NCBI GenBank assembly: GCA_032158295.1
Contig: CM063251.1
Location: 21,821,933-21,885,932 of the forward strand
Length of the DNA: 64,000 nt
Direction of reading: 5' to 3'
Origin: Pycnopodia helianthoides
Lineage: Eukaryota; Echinodermata; Asteroidea; Forcipulatida; Asteriidae
The translations under genes were made by a program, and so were the position numbers. This document shows, in pieces, positions 1 through 11,660 of this stretch (position 1 is the first letter of the stretch; every line of letters begins with the position of its first letter). Below the pieces are notes generated by a model. It ran no database searches, was not told the DNA's origin, and worked only from the letters and a program-made list of their open reading frames with translations.

Positions 1-436
1 TTTATATAGGAGTCCTATATAGATAAATGTACGTACTTGGGACATTTCACACAAAGCAAAGCTTCACAGTGTCGTTTCCAAATTAATTGTTTCTGCCCAC
101 TTCGTCCCAACTAAATAAGGTCTTGTCACGGCACGCAGGACAAGGTTGGTGTCTTCCACGTTGTTTATAAGTGTTTTTCTGTGTTCATTTGTGTTAAACT
201 TTTTTTTTCAAATGACAAGGATCTATGTGTGAGGATATAAAACAAATATTGAACGCATTTTGTTTGTGCATTTTGTTTGTGCAGAGTCGATCACTCGCTG
301 AAATCTGGCTTTTACATTTGAAATGGACTAGTCCAGACTTCACCTTGTAATCCTACTCCGGCGACAATGCACTCAAATGCATCCAATATTTGTATAATAG
401 TCTTCATCAACTGTTGACAGATGTGACATCTCTCAC
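1..436. other. Myosin-I intron, left edge
   Basis: Intronic sequence downstream of the P-loop exon. I see no exon, repeat or RNA gene in it. Confidence 0.5.
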
Positions 437-531
437 CTGTTTTTCCGGCACCACTTTCCCCAGAGATGATCACACACTGGTCCCTGTTTTTATCTCTCAT
501 ATCACGGTAGGCATCGTCTGTTATTGCATAA
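437..531 (-). CDS. MYO1B: Myosin-I P-loop exon
   Basis: Acceptor TTGTTCAG and donor GTGAGAG bound 95 bases. They encode [18 protein letters not shown] and the Walker A element GESGAGKT. The exon ends in phase 1, expecting Glu next, as in all myosins. Confidence 0.92.
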
Positions 532-3500
532 CTGAACAAACAAAGAATTCAACATCATTGGTAATGTCTAGCATTCCTCTGACACATACATTTGTAACGA
601 AAAAAGGAGCAACAAATTTCCAAGGAACTGTCCTTCGCCGACCATGCTGTTGACTGCTTTCACTTATGAACCAGCAACGACAATGCTTTATACAGCTACA
701 TGTACATGTAGTAGCAGGAAAAAACATTCCTTCTAAGAAAGCGCAGACAAGTGTATTTTTATGTCCAGCCATTTTTGTGTGCTATCGCATAATCTGCTTA
801 CTAAATTTCACCAACAGAGGGCGTATGCTCTCATTCTATCAGAGCCCTTTAATGTTCAACTTTTCTTGCCTTCAAGGTAGCATGCAAAGTTGCGAGATAA
901 CAAAGACTACCAGCCTGTAAACTGTTGGAAACCATGGTGACTGCTTGTGTGCCGCATGGACGTGTATTGTGCTTTGTAAACATCGTGATCACAATTTGGT
1001 CTGCCTTTACGCGGCACTTTCGCGGACGATCGGTCGATAAACCGTATAACTGGTAGAGGCTTAGAGCATAGCCTTGCATGTGAATTTCAAGGAGGGATCC
1101 CTGCATGGGATCACTTAATTTCGGTCAGTACTTTACATCTACATAGCAGCATTTGCAAGGGATCTTATCCAATCAGTAAACAGTGGAACAAGCTCTTTAA
1201 AGGGAAGGTATACCTTTGCCAATTACTCCAAAAACAAATGACCATCAAAACTTACTTAGTAAAGAGCATTGGAGAGCTGTTGATACTGTAAAACATTGTT
1301 ACTAGAAGCGACCCCTTTGAAGTAATGTAGTTTTAGAGAAAGAGGTAATTTTTAGAAAAGCACACAATTCTATGCAAAAAGAGAAGTTTTTTCTTTCAAT
1401 ATTTTCTTGCAACTTCAATGACCAATTGAGCCCAAATTTTCACAGGTTTGTTATTTTATGCATATGTTGGGATACACCAAGTGAGAAGACTGGTCTTTTA
1501 CAATTACCAAAAGAATATTCTGCCTTTAATTAAAGGAACCATTAGTTGTTTGAAGATGAAAAGACACTTCCACGCTACTCACATGTGAGGAGGCAACTCA
1601 TAGAGGTTCATTCCCCTGTATTCCTGGATCTTGTTGAGAGTGTACAGAGGAAGTTTCTTGTACGGATTGACTGAGACAACTACGCTTCCGATGTAGGTCT
1701 GTCAGATTAACAATTGAACAAACAAAAGAACAAAATGGTTAATACAATAAATTACAAGTAATAAACCACTTGTAAGGAAAACTGACTGGATACATTTTTT
1801 CTTCGTTCAACCCCAAATTATAATACATTACTGGAGGCTTGGATTCAGGACAAGAAGCGATTGAACAAAATTATAATTCCCAGACAGATAACACACACAG
1901 TGAGGCCGTGTCTGGATTGGCACCTACAGGTACGGCAACAGCTAGTCTTCCCCATGTGGTGAAGTATAGTCATCCTTAGCAACACCCTTAGTAACAGTCG
2001 TAGCCATAGCTGTAACCGCCAATTCAGATACGCCTCTGTCTCAGTATATCTCATTTCTACCCATTTTCAGCGCTTCCCATGGTTTCATTAATTTTCATTG
2101 TTTCTGCTTAAAGTTTGGCTATAAACAGAGAGGATGGATTCAGATCAATCCTTCTTTGCCAGCTTAAAAGGTAGGGTCATAGATTGGTAAATACTCCAAA
2201 AATTAATGGCCATAAAAACTTAGAGAAGCACTTCAGCTGTTGATAGTATAAACTATTTTGAGAAAGGATTCCCTTCAGAGTAATATGGTTTGCTTAATAT
2301 TTCACCCCAAAACATTTGAATATGAGAAGCGATGCATGCATGAATCGTTTCTCAGATTTCTGAGGGTTGATGTCTGTTCGTGAGTGCTGTGGCCAGAGAT
2401 GCAGTTGGTACCCGCTGGCACCTCGCTAAACGTGGATGGATTCAACGTTCTTGTGAAAATATGGTGACAGTTTTTTGCTGTTTTCTCAGCAAGTAGACAC
2501 TAAATATTCACATGTGACTTTTATTGTGTCTTTCTTTACAATTTTGCCGATAAATAAGCATTACCTTGACAACAACCATTCTATGACCTTAACTTTAGTG
2601 TACAGCTACTGTAAGCAACGCCAAGGGCAAGTATCAGACTCAGGAAATGAAGTGGTTTTTATTCAGCTGTAACCACATACTGTATCCTTGACTTCATCAG
2701 GAATCTATTTCCGTTTTTGTCACTGGTACATACATTTGTAATTATACGTACATAATTACGACTTGAAGATTTGCATCGTGTGCGAAGTAAGAAAGGAGTA
2801 GGCTTGCGGGTAACAATCAAGTACATGTAAATGAAATCTCTTAAAGGCAAAGTGTACCTTAAATTTTTGTTAACCGTTTGATTATTGTAATCCTATATAA
2901 ATGTAGATATACTGCATACAATAAAACTAACCTGTGAAAATTTCATTTCAAAAGGTGGTTGCGTTTTTGAGATATCGACAAAAATCTGGAGTGGTTATGT
3001 CCATGTAGGAAGAATAATCCGTTTGGAACACACAATCTGAGAAACGTTTCACGTTTCCCAGATGGAAATTTTTTGAATCCCTTTCTCTCAAACCACAGTC
3101 CTTAGAAACAAGGGAAATGTTTCTCAAAATGTGATACATTATCAACAGCTGCAGTGCTTCTTACCAATACCAAGGTCATTAATTAAGGTCATTCATTTTT
3201 GAAGCAATTACTAAAGGTATATCCTCCCTTTAAGGGAAAAGGTGTTGTTTCTGACAAAAACGTGTTTGAGACAGTGTAGAGTATAAAAGTTTCGATCGGT
3301 GCACTCTGATCGTCTTCAAGAGGATGCTGAGAAGCTTCCAGACTATACTTTTCATGCATCTCAACCATGGTTCTTCTCCGAACCAATACATCTTCCCAAA
3401 AAGAGATTTAATTCAAATTACATATTTGTTTTCGTTTACAGTAAATTATGTGCACACAATTATATGTGCAGATGATGCACATTGTGTATTACAGCACACT

Positions 3501-6389
3501 CATTGCATTGCACACACATGTCCGCACAGCTCAGTGTTTCATACACTCAGTATGTGGATGTGTTTCAAATCCCTTCACTGTGTGGCATCTTTTGTTCTCA
3601 GGTCCACACTTCGTATGTAACACTTGAACACAAGAACCTCAGTTGCCCTGCTCATGGCCTTGCTGCCCTTCTCAGGGTTTTGTTGCCCTTCTCAAGGCCT
3701 TGTTGCCCCCTTCAAATGTTCAGGACTGTACATGGTGATTTTCTAATAAAAGTGCCCTTTTGTCAAGGAAAATGGCCTTGTTTAAATTTTGTAATAGATT
3801 TGCACACATGCAAAAAAGCAGCGACCAACTTAAAGGCAGGGTGTACTTTTGGTGATTACTCCACAAGTAAATGACTATAAAAACTTACTTGGTAAAGAGC
3901 ACTGGAGAGCTGTTGATATTATAAAACATTGTCAGAAACGACCCCTTCCTTTTGAAGCAATGTAATTTTAGAAAAAGAGGTAATTGTTTCACCCCCAAAA
4001 TGAATCTGAGAATCTGACAGCACACAATTCTATGCAAAAAGGGTGTTAAATTTCTTTCATTGCAACTTGGATGACTAATTGAACCCAAATTTTCACAGGA
4101 TTGTTATTTTATGCATATGTTAGGATACACCAAGCGAGGATACTGGTCTTTGACAATTACCAAAAGTATAGTACCCTGCCTTTAACCCTCCCACTGTCTG
4201 CCCATTCAGTATCATCCCATGGATTCTTTTGAATGATACATGAACTGTGCCACCCTGCAATATACATGTAATACCATGTGGTGACTGCATACACATTACA
4301 CACATTGTACATTATTGAACTCACAGCTTTGTACAGTAAGGTGTGTCCTAGCACTAGACAGATGTGCAATGTATTTGCTTCATATTGATCTCTCAACATG
4401 ATGTACTATAACCGACATTACAACCTTGGCTAAGTGATAAAATGGCTGGATATGCTGGTGGAGAAAGGAATCACATAGCGATTATGCGGATTTTCGATCA
4501 ATAATGAACAGACAGCTCTTTCCCCATTTAAGTTAACATGAGATTGCAGTGTTTGATGATTTAGCAGGGATGTGATTTAGCGAATTATGCCACAAGAACC
4601 TGAAAAATGGATTGATGGAATGGGCTCTCCCTTAATCTAAGCCCAGAACCTCACAGATGTTACAATTCAGGAGGTTTACAGACTCTGTGCATTACCAGAA
4701 ATATAAAAATGACAGGTTTGGACATGATGTAAACTATTTCTTTGTCCCTTTAGTGACTGCTTTACTTCTTTCAAGGTATGTTTTTGAAGCCTCAAGGAGC
4801 TTTTGAGAAAAACCTGAAATCGGGAAACATCCTGAGAAATCACATGCCTGTTTAATCACTGATTCAGGGTTCTCCCCATGCACAAGCTAGTGTACCGATA
4901 CGCACAAATTGTGTGCCCATACGCAATTTGTCTTCTACATGTGTATTTAATTTTTTGAGGGGGGAGAGACTTACATGTACAGTGTATGATCAAATACACA
5001 AAAATCATCAACATCATTTAGAATGCCCCAGATTGCACAAAAGGGCTTTCAAAATCAAAGATAAACACCAAGTAAAAACATTCAGGGGACCTCGCTTCAA
5101 ATCAGCATGCTTAAAGGCAAAACTTCAACAATTTTGGTCCGGAATGCCCCCAAATTTTTTACAATTTCTGGGGAGAACCCCGCTGACTCAAGGTGTCAAG
5201 CTAAGAGGTCTGTGGGCAAGTTAACTCTTTGCTTCTTTGGTACATCTTCTCTAGCACTGTCGGCTTGTAACAAATTTGCAAACTCCCTCTGTGACTCTAA
5301 GGTGCTCTATGGTTTATTTGACACAAAAATATTGCACAAAAATTACACAAATCTGTCAAAATTTATGCAGGGTAGTCAAATGTACAGTTGACTAGCCCCC
5401 CTGGGACTCCCGGAAAAAAAGAACAAGGCCTGGAAGTTAAATATTAACTTAGCTATATAAATAGTTTTTTATTCTCTCTTTTTCTTCTCTCTGAGCATGC
5501 ATTGCCCAAGCATGTTGTTAAATTTTGCCGAATATATGGACTAATCTGTAGCACCATCGCACAGACTGCTGACTTTATTATCAATGGAATCGGCACTTTG
5601 CATGAATTGATTTGTGATTTTAAGTGCACAGTTTTGATAAGAGCTATGAGTGATTAAGCAAGCTAATGGAGACTGTACTAAGTGAAGGTGGGTATTATAG
5701 ATTTAAAGGGAGGGTATATTTTTGGTAATTACTCCAAAAATTAATGACTGTAAAAACTTACTTGGTAAGAAGCACTGCAGCTGTTGATAAATGTATAACA
5801 GTTTGAGAAACAATTCCCTTCTAAGGAATGTGGTTTTCAAAAAAATTTAATCTGAGAAACGTTTCTCAGATTGAGTATTCCAGTTACAGATTGTTTAATT
5901 TAGGTCTGAAAGTTTACTAATGATGAAATTCATACTAGAAACATTTTTTCTGTGAAATATTTCCATCTGAAATGAAGTCATATTCAAGAAAAATGTATTT
6001 GAAAACCTTTTAAAAAAAATATTTAAGGAAAATGTGTTTACATGCTGAAAATTGTGCCTGGTTTTACACTATTTTCTCCTAACTCACACAACGGATTAAG
6101 CCCAAATTGTCACAGGTTTGTTATTTCATGTATATGGTTGATCACACAAAACATGAACACTGTTTTGTCAGCTCTACCAATCCTGTATAATATTAAGTAA
6201 CTCTATTAAAAAACCACAACATTTCCAGTCCTTCTATCCACACACACTCACATAAATATCTTCAGCATCAAACCGTAGCTTGAGATTATCGATGAAGGCA
6301 TCTTCAGTGACAGGATCAAGGAGCACACAGTCCCCTACACCGACCATGTCATCAAGGATGGTCTTGGAGTGTCCGTTCTCACGTGCCAT
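437..6389 (-). CDS. MYO1B: Class I unconventional myosin, MYO1B-like, N-terminal motor exons (partial)
   Basis: Actin-based single-headed motor that links membranes to the cortical cytoskeleton. Three coding exons join in frame: 6252-6389, 1583-1698 and 437-531 (phases 0, 2, 1). The 116 complete codons start at an ATG at 6389. They contain the class I N-terminus ([14 protein letters not shown]), the [18 protein letters not shown] block, the NPYKKLPLY stretch, the YELPPHIYAI block, and the P-loop GESGAGKT, which ends exactly at the donor site with the first base of the next codon. The GVGD-VLL-P and NLK-RF-IYTYIG pattern fits MYO1A/MYO1B better than MYO1C/D/E as I remember them; the choice within class I is less certain than the class. 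The rest of the motor, the IQ motifs and the TH1 tail lie off the left edge. The gene is divergent from RNF180. Confidence 0.9.
532..1582. other. Myosin-I intron
   Basis: Contains one MITE of the AAAGG-GGTATAC family (1197-1529). Open frames here have no myosin or other recognisable similarity. Confidence 0.5.
1197..1529 (+). mobile_element. MITE, family A
   Basis: The left end (TTAAAGGGAAGGTATACC, then AATTACTCC) is the inverted complement of the right end (AATTACC, then CTGCCTTTAA). The internal sequence (CTTACTTAGTAAAGAGCATT, TTGAGCCCAAATTTTCACAG) recurs in several other copies in this window. The flanks suggest a TTAA target. Confidence 0.75.
1583..1698 (-). CDS. MYO1B: Myosin-I motor exon ([15 protein letters not shown])
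   Basis: Acceptor CTGACAG and donor GTGAGTAGCG bound 116 bases. They encode the conserved IGS-V-VNPYK strand-loop next to the nucleotide pocket and YELPPH, and end with two bases of an Ile codon that the next exon completes. Confidence 0.9.
1904..2034 (+). mobile_element. MITE, family J
   Basis: Inverted termini GGCCGTGTCTGGATTGGC and CGCCAATTCAGATACGCC. The interior includes GTCGTAGCCATAGCTG. A second, longer copy lies at 61226-61419. Confidence 0.6.
2164..2592 (+). mobile_element. MITE, family B
   Basis: Starts TTAAAAGGTAGGGTCATAGA and ends CTATGACCTTAA. It is collinear throughout with the copy at 55337-55787, including GTTGGTACCCGCT and CTCAGCAAGTAGACACT. Its left portion is related to family A. 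Confidence 0.7.
2841..3233 (-). mobile_element. MITE, divergent family A/B copy
   Basis: Left end TTAAAGGCAAAGTGTACC and right end GGTATATCCTCCCTTTAA form imperfect inverted repeats. The internal CAGCTGCAGTGCTTCTTACC is the complement of the family consensus. Confidence 0.6.
3642..3721 (+). repeat. 20-bp tandem repeat, four units
   Basis: Four imperfect units of the form GTTGCCCTTCTCAAGGCCTT follow one another without gaps. No coding meaning is apparent. Confidence 0.7.
3830..4185 (+). mobile_element. MITE, family A, near full length
   Basis: TTAAAGGCAGGGTGTACTTT at the left mirrors CCAAAAGTATAGTACCCTGC plus CTTTAA at the right. The interior matches the other A copies (GGTAAAGAGCACTGGAGAGC). 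Confidence 0.8.
5703..6196 (+). mobile_element. Chimeric MITE: family A left end, family C right end
   Basis: The left end is TTAAAGGGAGGGTATATTTT, as in family A. The right half (CTGAAATGAAGTCATATTCA, then GCTCTACCAATCCTGTATAA) matches family C at 50202-50577. The termini therefore do not pair well with each other. Confidence 0.55.
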
Positions 6390-6479
6390 TTTGGTCTTGA
6401 GGTTTGCCCCCCCTCAACAGACCCAGGCTACAAATCCTCAGAATGGGACTTTATGGTCAAGCACCTTGTAGTCCCCCCT
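6252..6479 (-). CDS. MYO1B: Myosin-I exon with 5'UTR and start codon
   Basis: A clear acceptor (TTTTTCCACAG) precedes 6479 and a donor GTGAGTGTG follows 6252. The first 90 bases are untranslated (they contain in-frame stops). The ATG at 6389-6387 begins [15 protein letters not shown] and the exon ends at phase 0 after DAEDIY. The acceptor implies at least one non-coding upstream exon at higher coordinates. Confidence 0.88.
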
Positions 6480-6524
6480 GTGGAAAAACAAGACAAATTG
6501 TAATGAAATTAAGACCATCAACAG

Positions 6525-6607
6525 TAGGGCTAGATGGTGGAGCACCAGCATAATAATCCGGAGGTCGCAGGTTCAAATCCCACTCTAGTCAACTTTTCCT
6601 TGTTCAA
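6525..6607 (+). mobile_element. tRNA-derived SINE head (family G)
   Basis: Contains a box-B-like GGTTCAAATCC after GGGCTAGATGGTGGAGCA. Related copies lie in the minus orientation at 17292, 30655, 40634 and 40850. The sequence is not a functional tRNA: there is no cloverleaf and the box A is disrupted. Confidence 0.55.
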
Positions 6608-6722
6608 CCAAACACAAATTAAATTGAACTACCCAAAACACCTTTTGCTACTTTAACTTTTCCTTGTTCAACCAAACATAATTAAATTGAACTAACCCAA
6701 AACACCTTTTGCTACTTTAATT
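6591..6722 (+). repeat. 66-bp tandem duplication
   Basis: Two nearly identical units beginning CTTTTCCTTGTTCAACCAAA and ending CACCTTTTGCTACTTTAA sit head to tail at the SINE 3' side. Confidence 0.75.
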
Positions 6723-7389
6723 TCTTCTTTGAGCGTCAGTAAATGGTTTCAATTAAACTGTAAAGCCTTTCATCAAAATGGGGGAGGGGGTGTTTCCATA
6801 CGTGCGACTTTTACATACAAATAAATTAAATACAGTCCTTCAATGGGCATTTGTTGACAAAATCTGCAGGATTAAATCCGGATGAAAAATCCTTCCTTGT
6901 GTAGTTTCGTTTGGTATGAATGTCTAAAGGCATGTTGTTTTTAAGAACTGTATAAAAGAATTTACACAAAGCTCCTTTTTTTTTACATGAATACACGTAC
7001 ATCATACTTGCTTTATTCTGAGCATGCTTGTCATTTTTATTATCAAGTAAGTTTTGTATAATGACCTAGAAACAAACTATAGTAAAAGGTTTACATATTT
7101 ATTTTATAATTACCCGGGCCACAACAATAAAAAATATGCAACAATTTCATCTCGGACGCAAATGTTGAATCTTCGGCATCCATTAATGAAAACCCACTGC
7201 AAAGTTTGTCTTCAAACCAAAGTAATTAAAACTATAATCCTGCATGCAAGCTATAGTAAAAAGGAATGACAACCCCCTATTTACTGCATTAATTCTTTTC
7301 AGCTCCATAAATCGAGCCCTCCATATTCTAATCAACATTTTACAGCATGTACACACTTTGTGCAAGACACAACAATTGGCAAATACATC

Positions 7390-7653
7390 TTAAAGGGATA
7401 TGTTACCTTGAATTGGGCTCTTTGGGCTATAAAAAAACATTTGTTATGAAATGAATAAGGTCCGCCATTTTGTGTAGTAAAAAAATGTGGTTATAATACA
7501 AAATGGTGGCCTGTGTTAGTTCACAAAGTAAAAGGAAAAACCACACAGTTTTGAGTAATAATTGCGTGGATCGTTATATATTCCATTATTCCATTACATA
7601 AGGAATGCTTTTTATAGCCCAAAGCGCCCAATCCAAAGGCAATGTGCCCTTTT
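7390..7653 (+). mobile_element. MITE, family D
   Basis: Begins TTAAAGGGATATGTTACCTT and ends GCCCAATCCAAAGGCAATGT plus GCCCTTTTA. GGGCTATAAAAA near the left mirrors TTTTTATAGCCC near the right. Copies or parts recur at 40114-40318, near 41960 and at 59090-59268. Confidence 0.65.
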
Positions 7654-9200
7654 AGTGTTATCAAGTACATGGTTTGTATATTATGAATACTGCAAACCAA
7701 CAGGTACTTACAGTCTATTGACCCACTCTATGCAAAGTTCACACTCTTCTGTGATCCTTTATGTTTGGCCTGCAGTTTTTATTGGGCAAATACTTATGTT
7801 ATCACCAGATTCATATCAAACAGAAAAGATTGCATATCAAACCATCCTCCCTTAAAACAAACACAACAAAATAATCACTTGGAATAAGACATACCAAACT
7901 GTGTATGTATACAACACATGTTCCTTGACACCCTTCAGGCATAGTGCTTTAAAGGGCACCAAGACATTTTCTCCTACATGTAGGTAAAGGGCACCTCCAT
8001 GAGAAAGGTGACAATTACTAATGGAATGTTTCAAGGGGCACCATGGCAATGGGCAGGTGCAATGGAGGCAATTGCCTCCACTGCCAGACCTCCAAGTGTC
8101 AGACCTGCAAATGACATGTTATCTATCACTAAACTGATTTTTAAGAACCACTCAAAGTACCTTGCAGTAAGCAGCGATTGTCTTTTAATGGCCAGTATAA
8201 TTTGTTTCACCCTTAATTCGAATCCGTCTTTTGCTTACAATAGACTGTGCAAGTCTTTCGCATATCGAAAATGAAAAAAAACAACTTGAACGAAGTCAAA
8301 TGAAATCAAATCTTCTTTTTGAAGTTCTATTTATACAAAATTTTGGAAAATAAAAATACCCATAGCAATTTGTTATAAATACAATTTCAATTTTCATGTT
8401 ATACAAATAATTTGTTAAAGTTAACAAAATTAAAACTTGGGCAAGGATGCTTGTTTTATAGAAACCCCATTTGCCAATCACGCCTGAATTGCATTGATTT
8501 AGTAATAAAATGAACGTCAGTTGGGCAAAATTCCCTGTTTACAAGAAACCGGAAACAGAGATCAAGTCTTATTCTTGAGTTTTATTTGTTGATTTGCTAA
8601 ATTCATCTTATTTTCATAAATCTCATGGCTAAATTTTACTTTCCCAACAATATAATATCATTCGTATAGCAATAAACTACATTAAACTAAAGAGTTTGAA
8701 GAAACAGAATGGTGCACACGTAAAACCTAGATTGAGGCCAATTTGGTCCCGGAAGTTGGAATACTTGAAAGACTTGCAAAGTCTATTATATGTATGTTAC
8801 TTTCTTTTTTCCTTATTGTTTGTGTTTTGTTACAATGTATAACTTTAATGTGTGTAAAAAAAAAAGCCCCCAAATTTGTTTCCTGTTCAACTTTTCACCC
8901 ACATCAACTAGTTTATGTTGGAGTACATAGCGTTGATTATCGTTTATTGTGGTCATTACCAGAAAAAGTTGTTCCAGTCAAATCCTTAACAAACACAATC
9001 ACAACACCCTGACATTTGAGTAAAGATTTTTGCAGTGTTTACACCTTATAGAATACTGCATGTACATCATATCTAAGTTTCATACAGGAACATATTGGTT
9101 ACTTATTTTAGAATAGTCCCTGGTACTACCTTGGATTTGGAAGTTAATTTAACCACATGAAGCCCCTACATTCTTGACTAGTTTTATGTTTAGGATTATA

Positions 9201-9334
9201 GGCCTGTTAATACTTCACGCAAAAGCAAAGTGAAGTGATTTTTCTTGCGTCACAATTGGAAAAAAAGGAGCGTACTAATTACTGCGTCACAAAAATTCAC
9301 TTTGTATTCACTTTTGCATGAAGTATGAACCGGT
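9201..9334. mobile_element. Small MITE, family M
   Basis: GGCCTGTTAATACTTCACGC at the left and GCATGAAGTATGAACCGGTC at the right are imperfect inverted repeats, extending inward through AAAAGCAAAGTGAA and TTCACTTTTG. Confidence 0.65.
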
Positions 9335-9787
9335 CTTTAGTCATCTATCAGAGCTAACACCACCATCACCAATTAACGTCATCCATCAATACAAGCCTAA
9401 AATCCCAGCTCACTGACCGGCCACACTCCCACTGATAAATGGTGACAGACCCACAAATTCAACCCAAATCAATAACTTCCTGTAATAATTCTCTCTATTG
9501 ATTCGTTAATCCCTGACCTGGAATGCATAACACATGTCCACTCTACCAACCCGAAGTACGCAAAACAGGTATACAGTCATTTTACTGTATGTATATACAC
9601 GAACATTATTGATTCTACCATCAAAAATATGACAAACAATAAAAACAAACTTTGATATTTCTAGAACACTTTGAGGGCCATTAGCAATATTACTTTAAAA
9701 AAAACAGGGTCTGAAACGTGAAATTATGTAAAATCAGGATTATTTTTCAAATTCTCTAAACCAAAATAGCATACAGTGCAGATACTT

Positions 9788-9930
9788 TTAAAGGAAGGGT
9801 ATACCTTTGGTAATTACTCTAAACACGAATGACCATAACATCTTACTAGGTAAGAACATAAAGCAAGGTCCTTGCTCTATGGTAAGAAGCAGCGAAGCTG
9901 TTGGTAATGTGTAACATTTTGTGGATGATA
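9788..9930 (+). mobile_element. MITE family A, 5' fragment
   Basis: Starts TTAAAGGAAGGGTATACCTT and breaks off after GCTGTTGGTAATGTGTAACA. The right end is missing. Confidence 0.55.
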
Positions 9931-10802
9931 CCAATGCCTACATCCTTACGGACTGCGAAGGGGGAACCCAGTTTCAGCCCAAGGAGTAGGTGGCAACGTG
10001 CCCCTGGTGACCTGACAGGTGATTTGGGTTGACAGCCTAAATCAGTTAAATGTAGCCCTCACCTTGAAGTGGCTGTCCGGCCTTCTGGGTAAGGCGATAT
10101 TTCATAAAAATAAAAAATATAAAAACATTATTTAATTTTACACTGGACCACTGGACCGAGGCCAGCGGTTTTAGTGTCAGGCCAGTAAACTCAAATCTAT
10201 GGAGTCATGAAGTACATGTATACTTAATACCCCAAAAGACATGAGATAAATTTTCTCTTACGTGTCTTAGTGCTTGCTCAAATAAAACCAGTTAAATGCA
10301 TGTTAAACTGTGTCAGGAATGTGTGTTTTTTTCGCTTTAGTTCTGGTCTTGTCAAAAACATTTCTGGTCCAGTAAACATTTTGAGCAACGAGCCCTGCGA
10401 TCTTATGGATTTTCCCCAAATATTTGAGCCCTGAATAGAAAGCTTCCACAACTTCAAAACAACTTATTTTTTTTAGTCTTGAAAGGTACCATGTTTCATT
10501 GTGTGTGTGTTTGTGTGTTATTAATAACTATGCTGGTATCACCATAATAGTCTGTGTGCAAGCAAAGAAACTCAACATGTTATACAATAGGCACAATTGC
10601 ACTTTTAAAGGACATCTATGCGAATATCAGTAAACATATGATAACTCAGCCTTGTGTTATCTTTCTTCATGGTTCCACAGATAGATAGCATTTCCTTCCT
10701 CCAATCATAGACTACTGGTAGTTGTCAAACACACAGACTAAACTGTCATATCGACATTGTCAAACAAACAAGAATTATGGGTTTTGAGGCATTGCATGGT
10801 GA

Positions 10803-10846
10803 GTCTCCTGACGATGACTAGAGCAAGCTAGTCGAAACGTTGAGAC
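10803..10846 (+). ncRNA. Hammerhead-ribozyme-like motif, unit 1
   Basis: Reading 5' to 3': stem I strand GTCTC (10803-10807); core CTGACGA (10808-10814), matching CUGANGA; one extra T; stem II GACTAG, loop AGCAAG, CTAGTC (six perfect pairs); GAAA (10834-10837); a minimal two-pair stem III (AC/GT); position-17 T at 10841; then GAGAC, pairing with GTCTC. This is the type I layout with a very short stem III, as known from Penelope-like retroelements and retrozymes, where dimers are the active form. The extra T next to stem II is atypical. Activity is inferred, not shown. Confidence 0.55.
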
Positions 10847-10863
10847 CAAAAAGAACTCACTCA

Positions 10864-10907
10864 GTCTCCTGACGATGACTAGAGCAGGCCAGTCGAAACG
10901 TTGAGAC
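10864..10907 (+). ncRNA. Hammerhead-ribozyme-like motif, unit 2
   Basis: Same layout as unit 1, 61 bases downstream, with identical stem I and core (CTGACGA, GAAACGTT). Stem II carries one A-C mismatch (GACTAG against CCAGTC). Predicted cleavage is after 10902. Confidence 0.5.
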
Positions 10908-11297
10908 CAAAAAGAACTCACTTTGCGGCAGTGCAGTTAATTACGAGAAGTCCCCCCGAACCACAAAGCTAAAGTAGTAGTCCAGGCCGATTTTCTACCT
11001 ACCGCCCAGTTAGTTAATAAGCAGGACAGTTCTTTTCAGAACTGAGAAGTCTCCCGAATTCCAAAAATCTACTCCGCGATAGTAGAATAGCAAGACAAGT
11101 TCTCTAAAGAACAAAATCTACACAGCAAAGTAGATATTTATACACATGGTGTTACTGCAAACCAAATGTATATCAAGAAGGATTATCAATCGATAACCAC
11201 TGCTTTTATTTGGGCTCCAACTTGGGCTCCGGCTTTGTCTGCATGATTGAAGCCCTCATATAAGGAAAGTGCAAATTTTTTAAAATAACTGACAAGG

Positions 11298-11660
11298 TTT
11301 AAAGGCAGGGTATACTTTTGGTAATCACTCCACAAGTTCATGACCATAAAAACTAACTTGGTAAAGAGCACTGGAGAGCTGTTGATAGTACATGTATAAA
11401 ACGTTGTTAGAAACGACTCCCTTTGAGGAAGAAGAGGTCATTTTTCATCCCAAAATTTGAATCTCAGAAAGGCTTCAGGTCTCAGGCATCTGAAAGCACA
11501 CAAATCTGTGCAACAAGTGTGGGTTTTTTCTCACATTATTTTGTTGCAACTTTGATGACCAATTGAGCCCAAGTTTTCACAGGTTTGTTATTTATGCATG
11601 TTGGGATACACCAAGTGAGGATACAAGTCTTTGACAATTACCAAAAGTATATCCCGCCCA
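11298..11660 (+). mobile_element. MITE, family A, near full length
   Basis: TTTAAAGGCAGGGTATACTT at the left and CCAAAAGTATATCCCGCCC at the right. The interior is collinear with the 3830-4185 copy. Confidence 0.8.

Larger units (their letters stand above)
1699..6251. other. Myosin-I first coding intron
   Basis: A 4.5-kb intron. It contains MITEs at 1904-2034, 2164-2592, 2841-3233, 3830-4185 and 5703-6196 and the 20-bp tandem repeat at 3642-3721. The remaining stretches (4186-5702) are unique AT-rich DNA in which I see no exon. Confidence 0.5.
10790..11140 (+). mobile_element. Candidate Penelope-like terminal repeat or retrozyme remnant
   Basis: The two hammerhead motifs are followed by about 230 bases containing repeated phrases such as GAGAAGTCCCCCCGAA and GAGAAGTCTCCCGAA and several short self-complementary runs. 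No reverse transcriptase is present, so this would be a solo terminal repeat or a non-autonomous retrozyme. The outer limits are uncertain. Confidence 0.4.

Noticed and set aside
9910..10100. Locally less AT-rich stretch with GGGGGAACCCAGTTTCAGCC, considered as an exon
   Set aside because: No sustained frame, no splice sites and no recognisable peptide.
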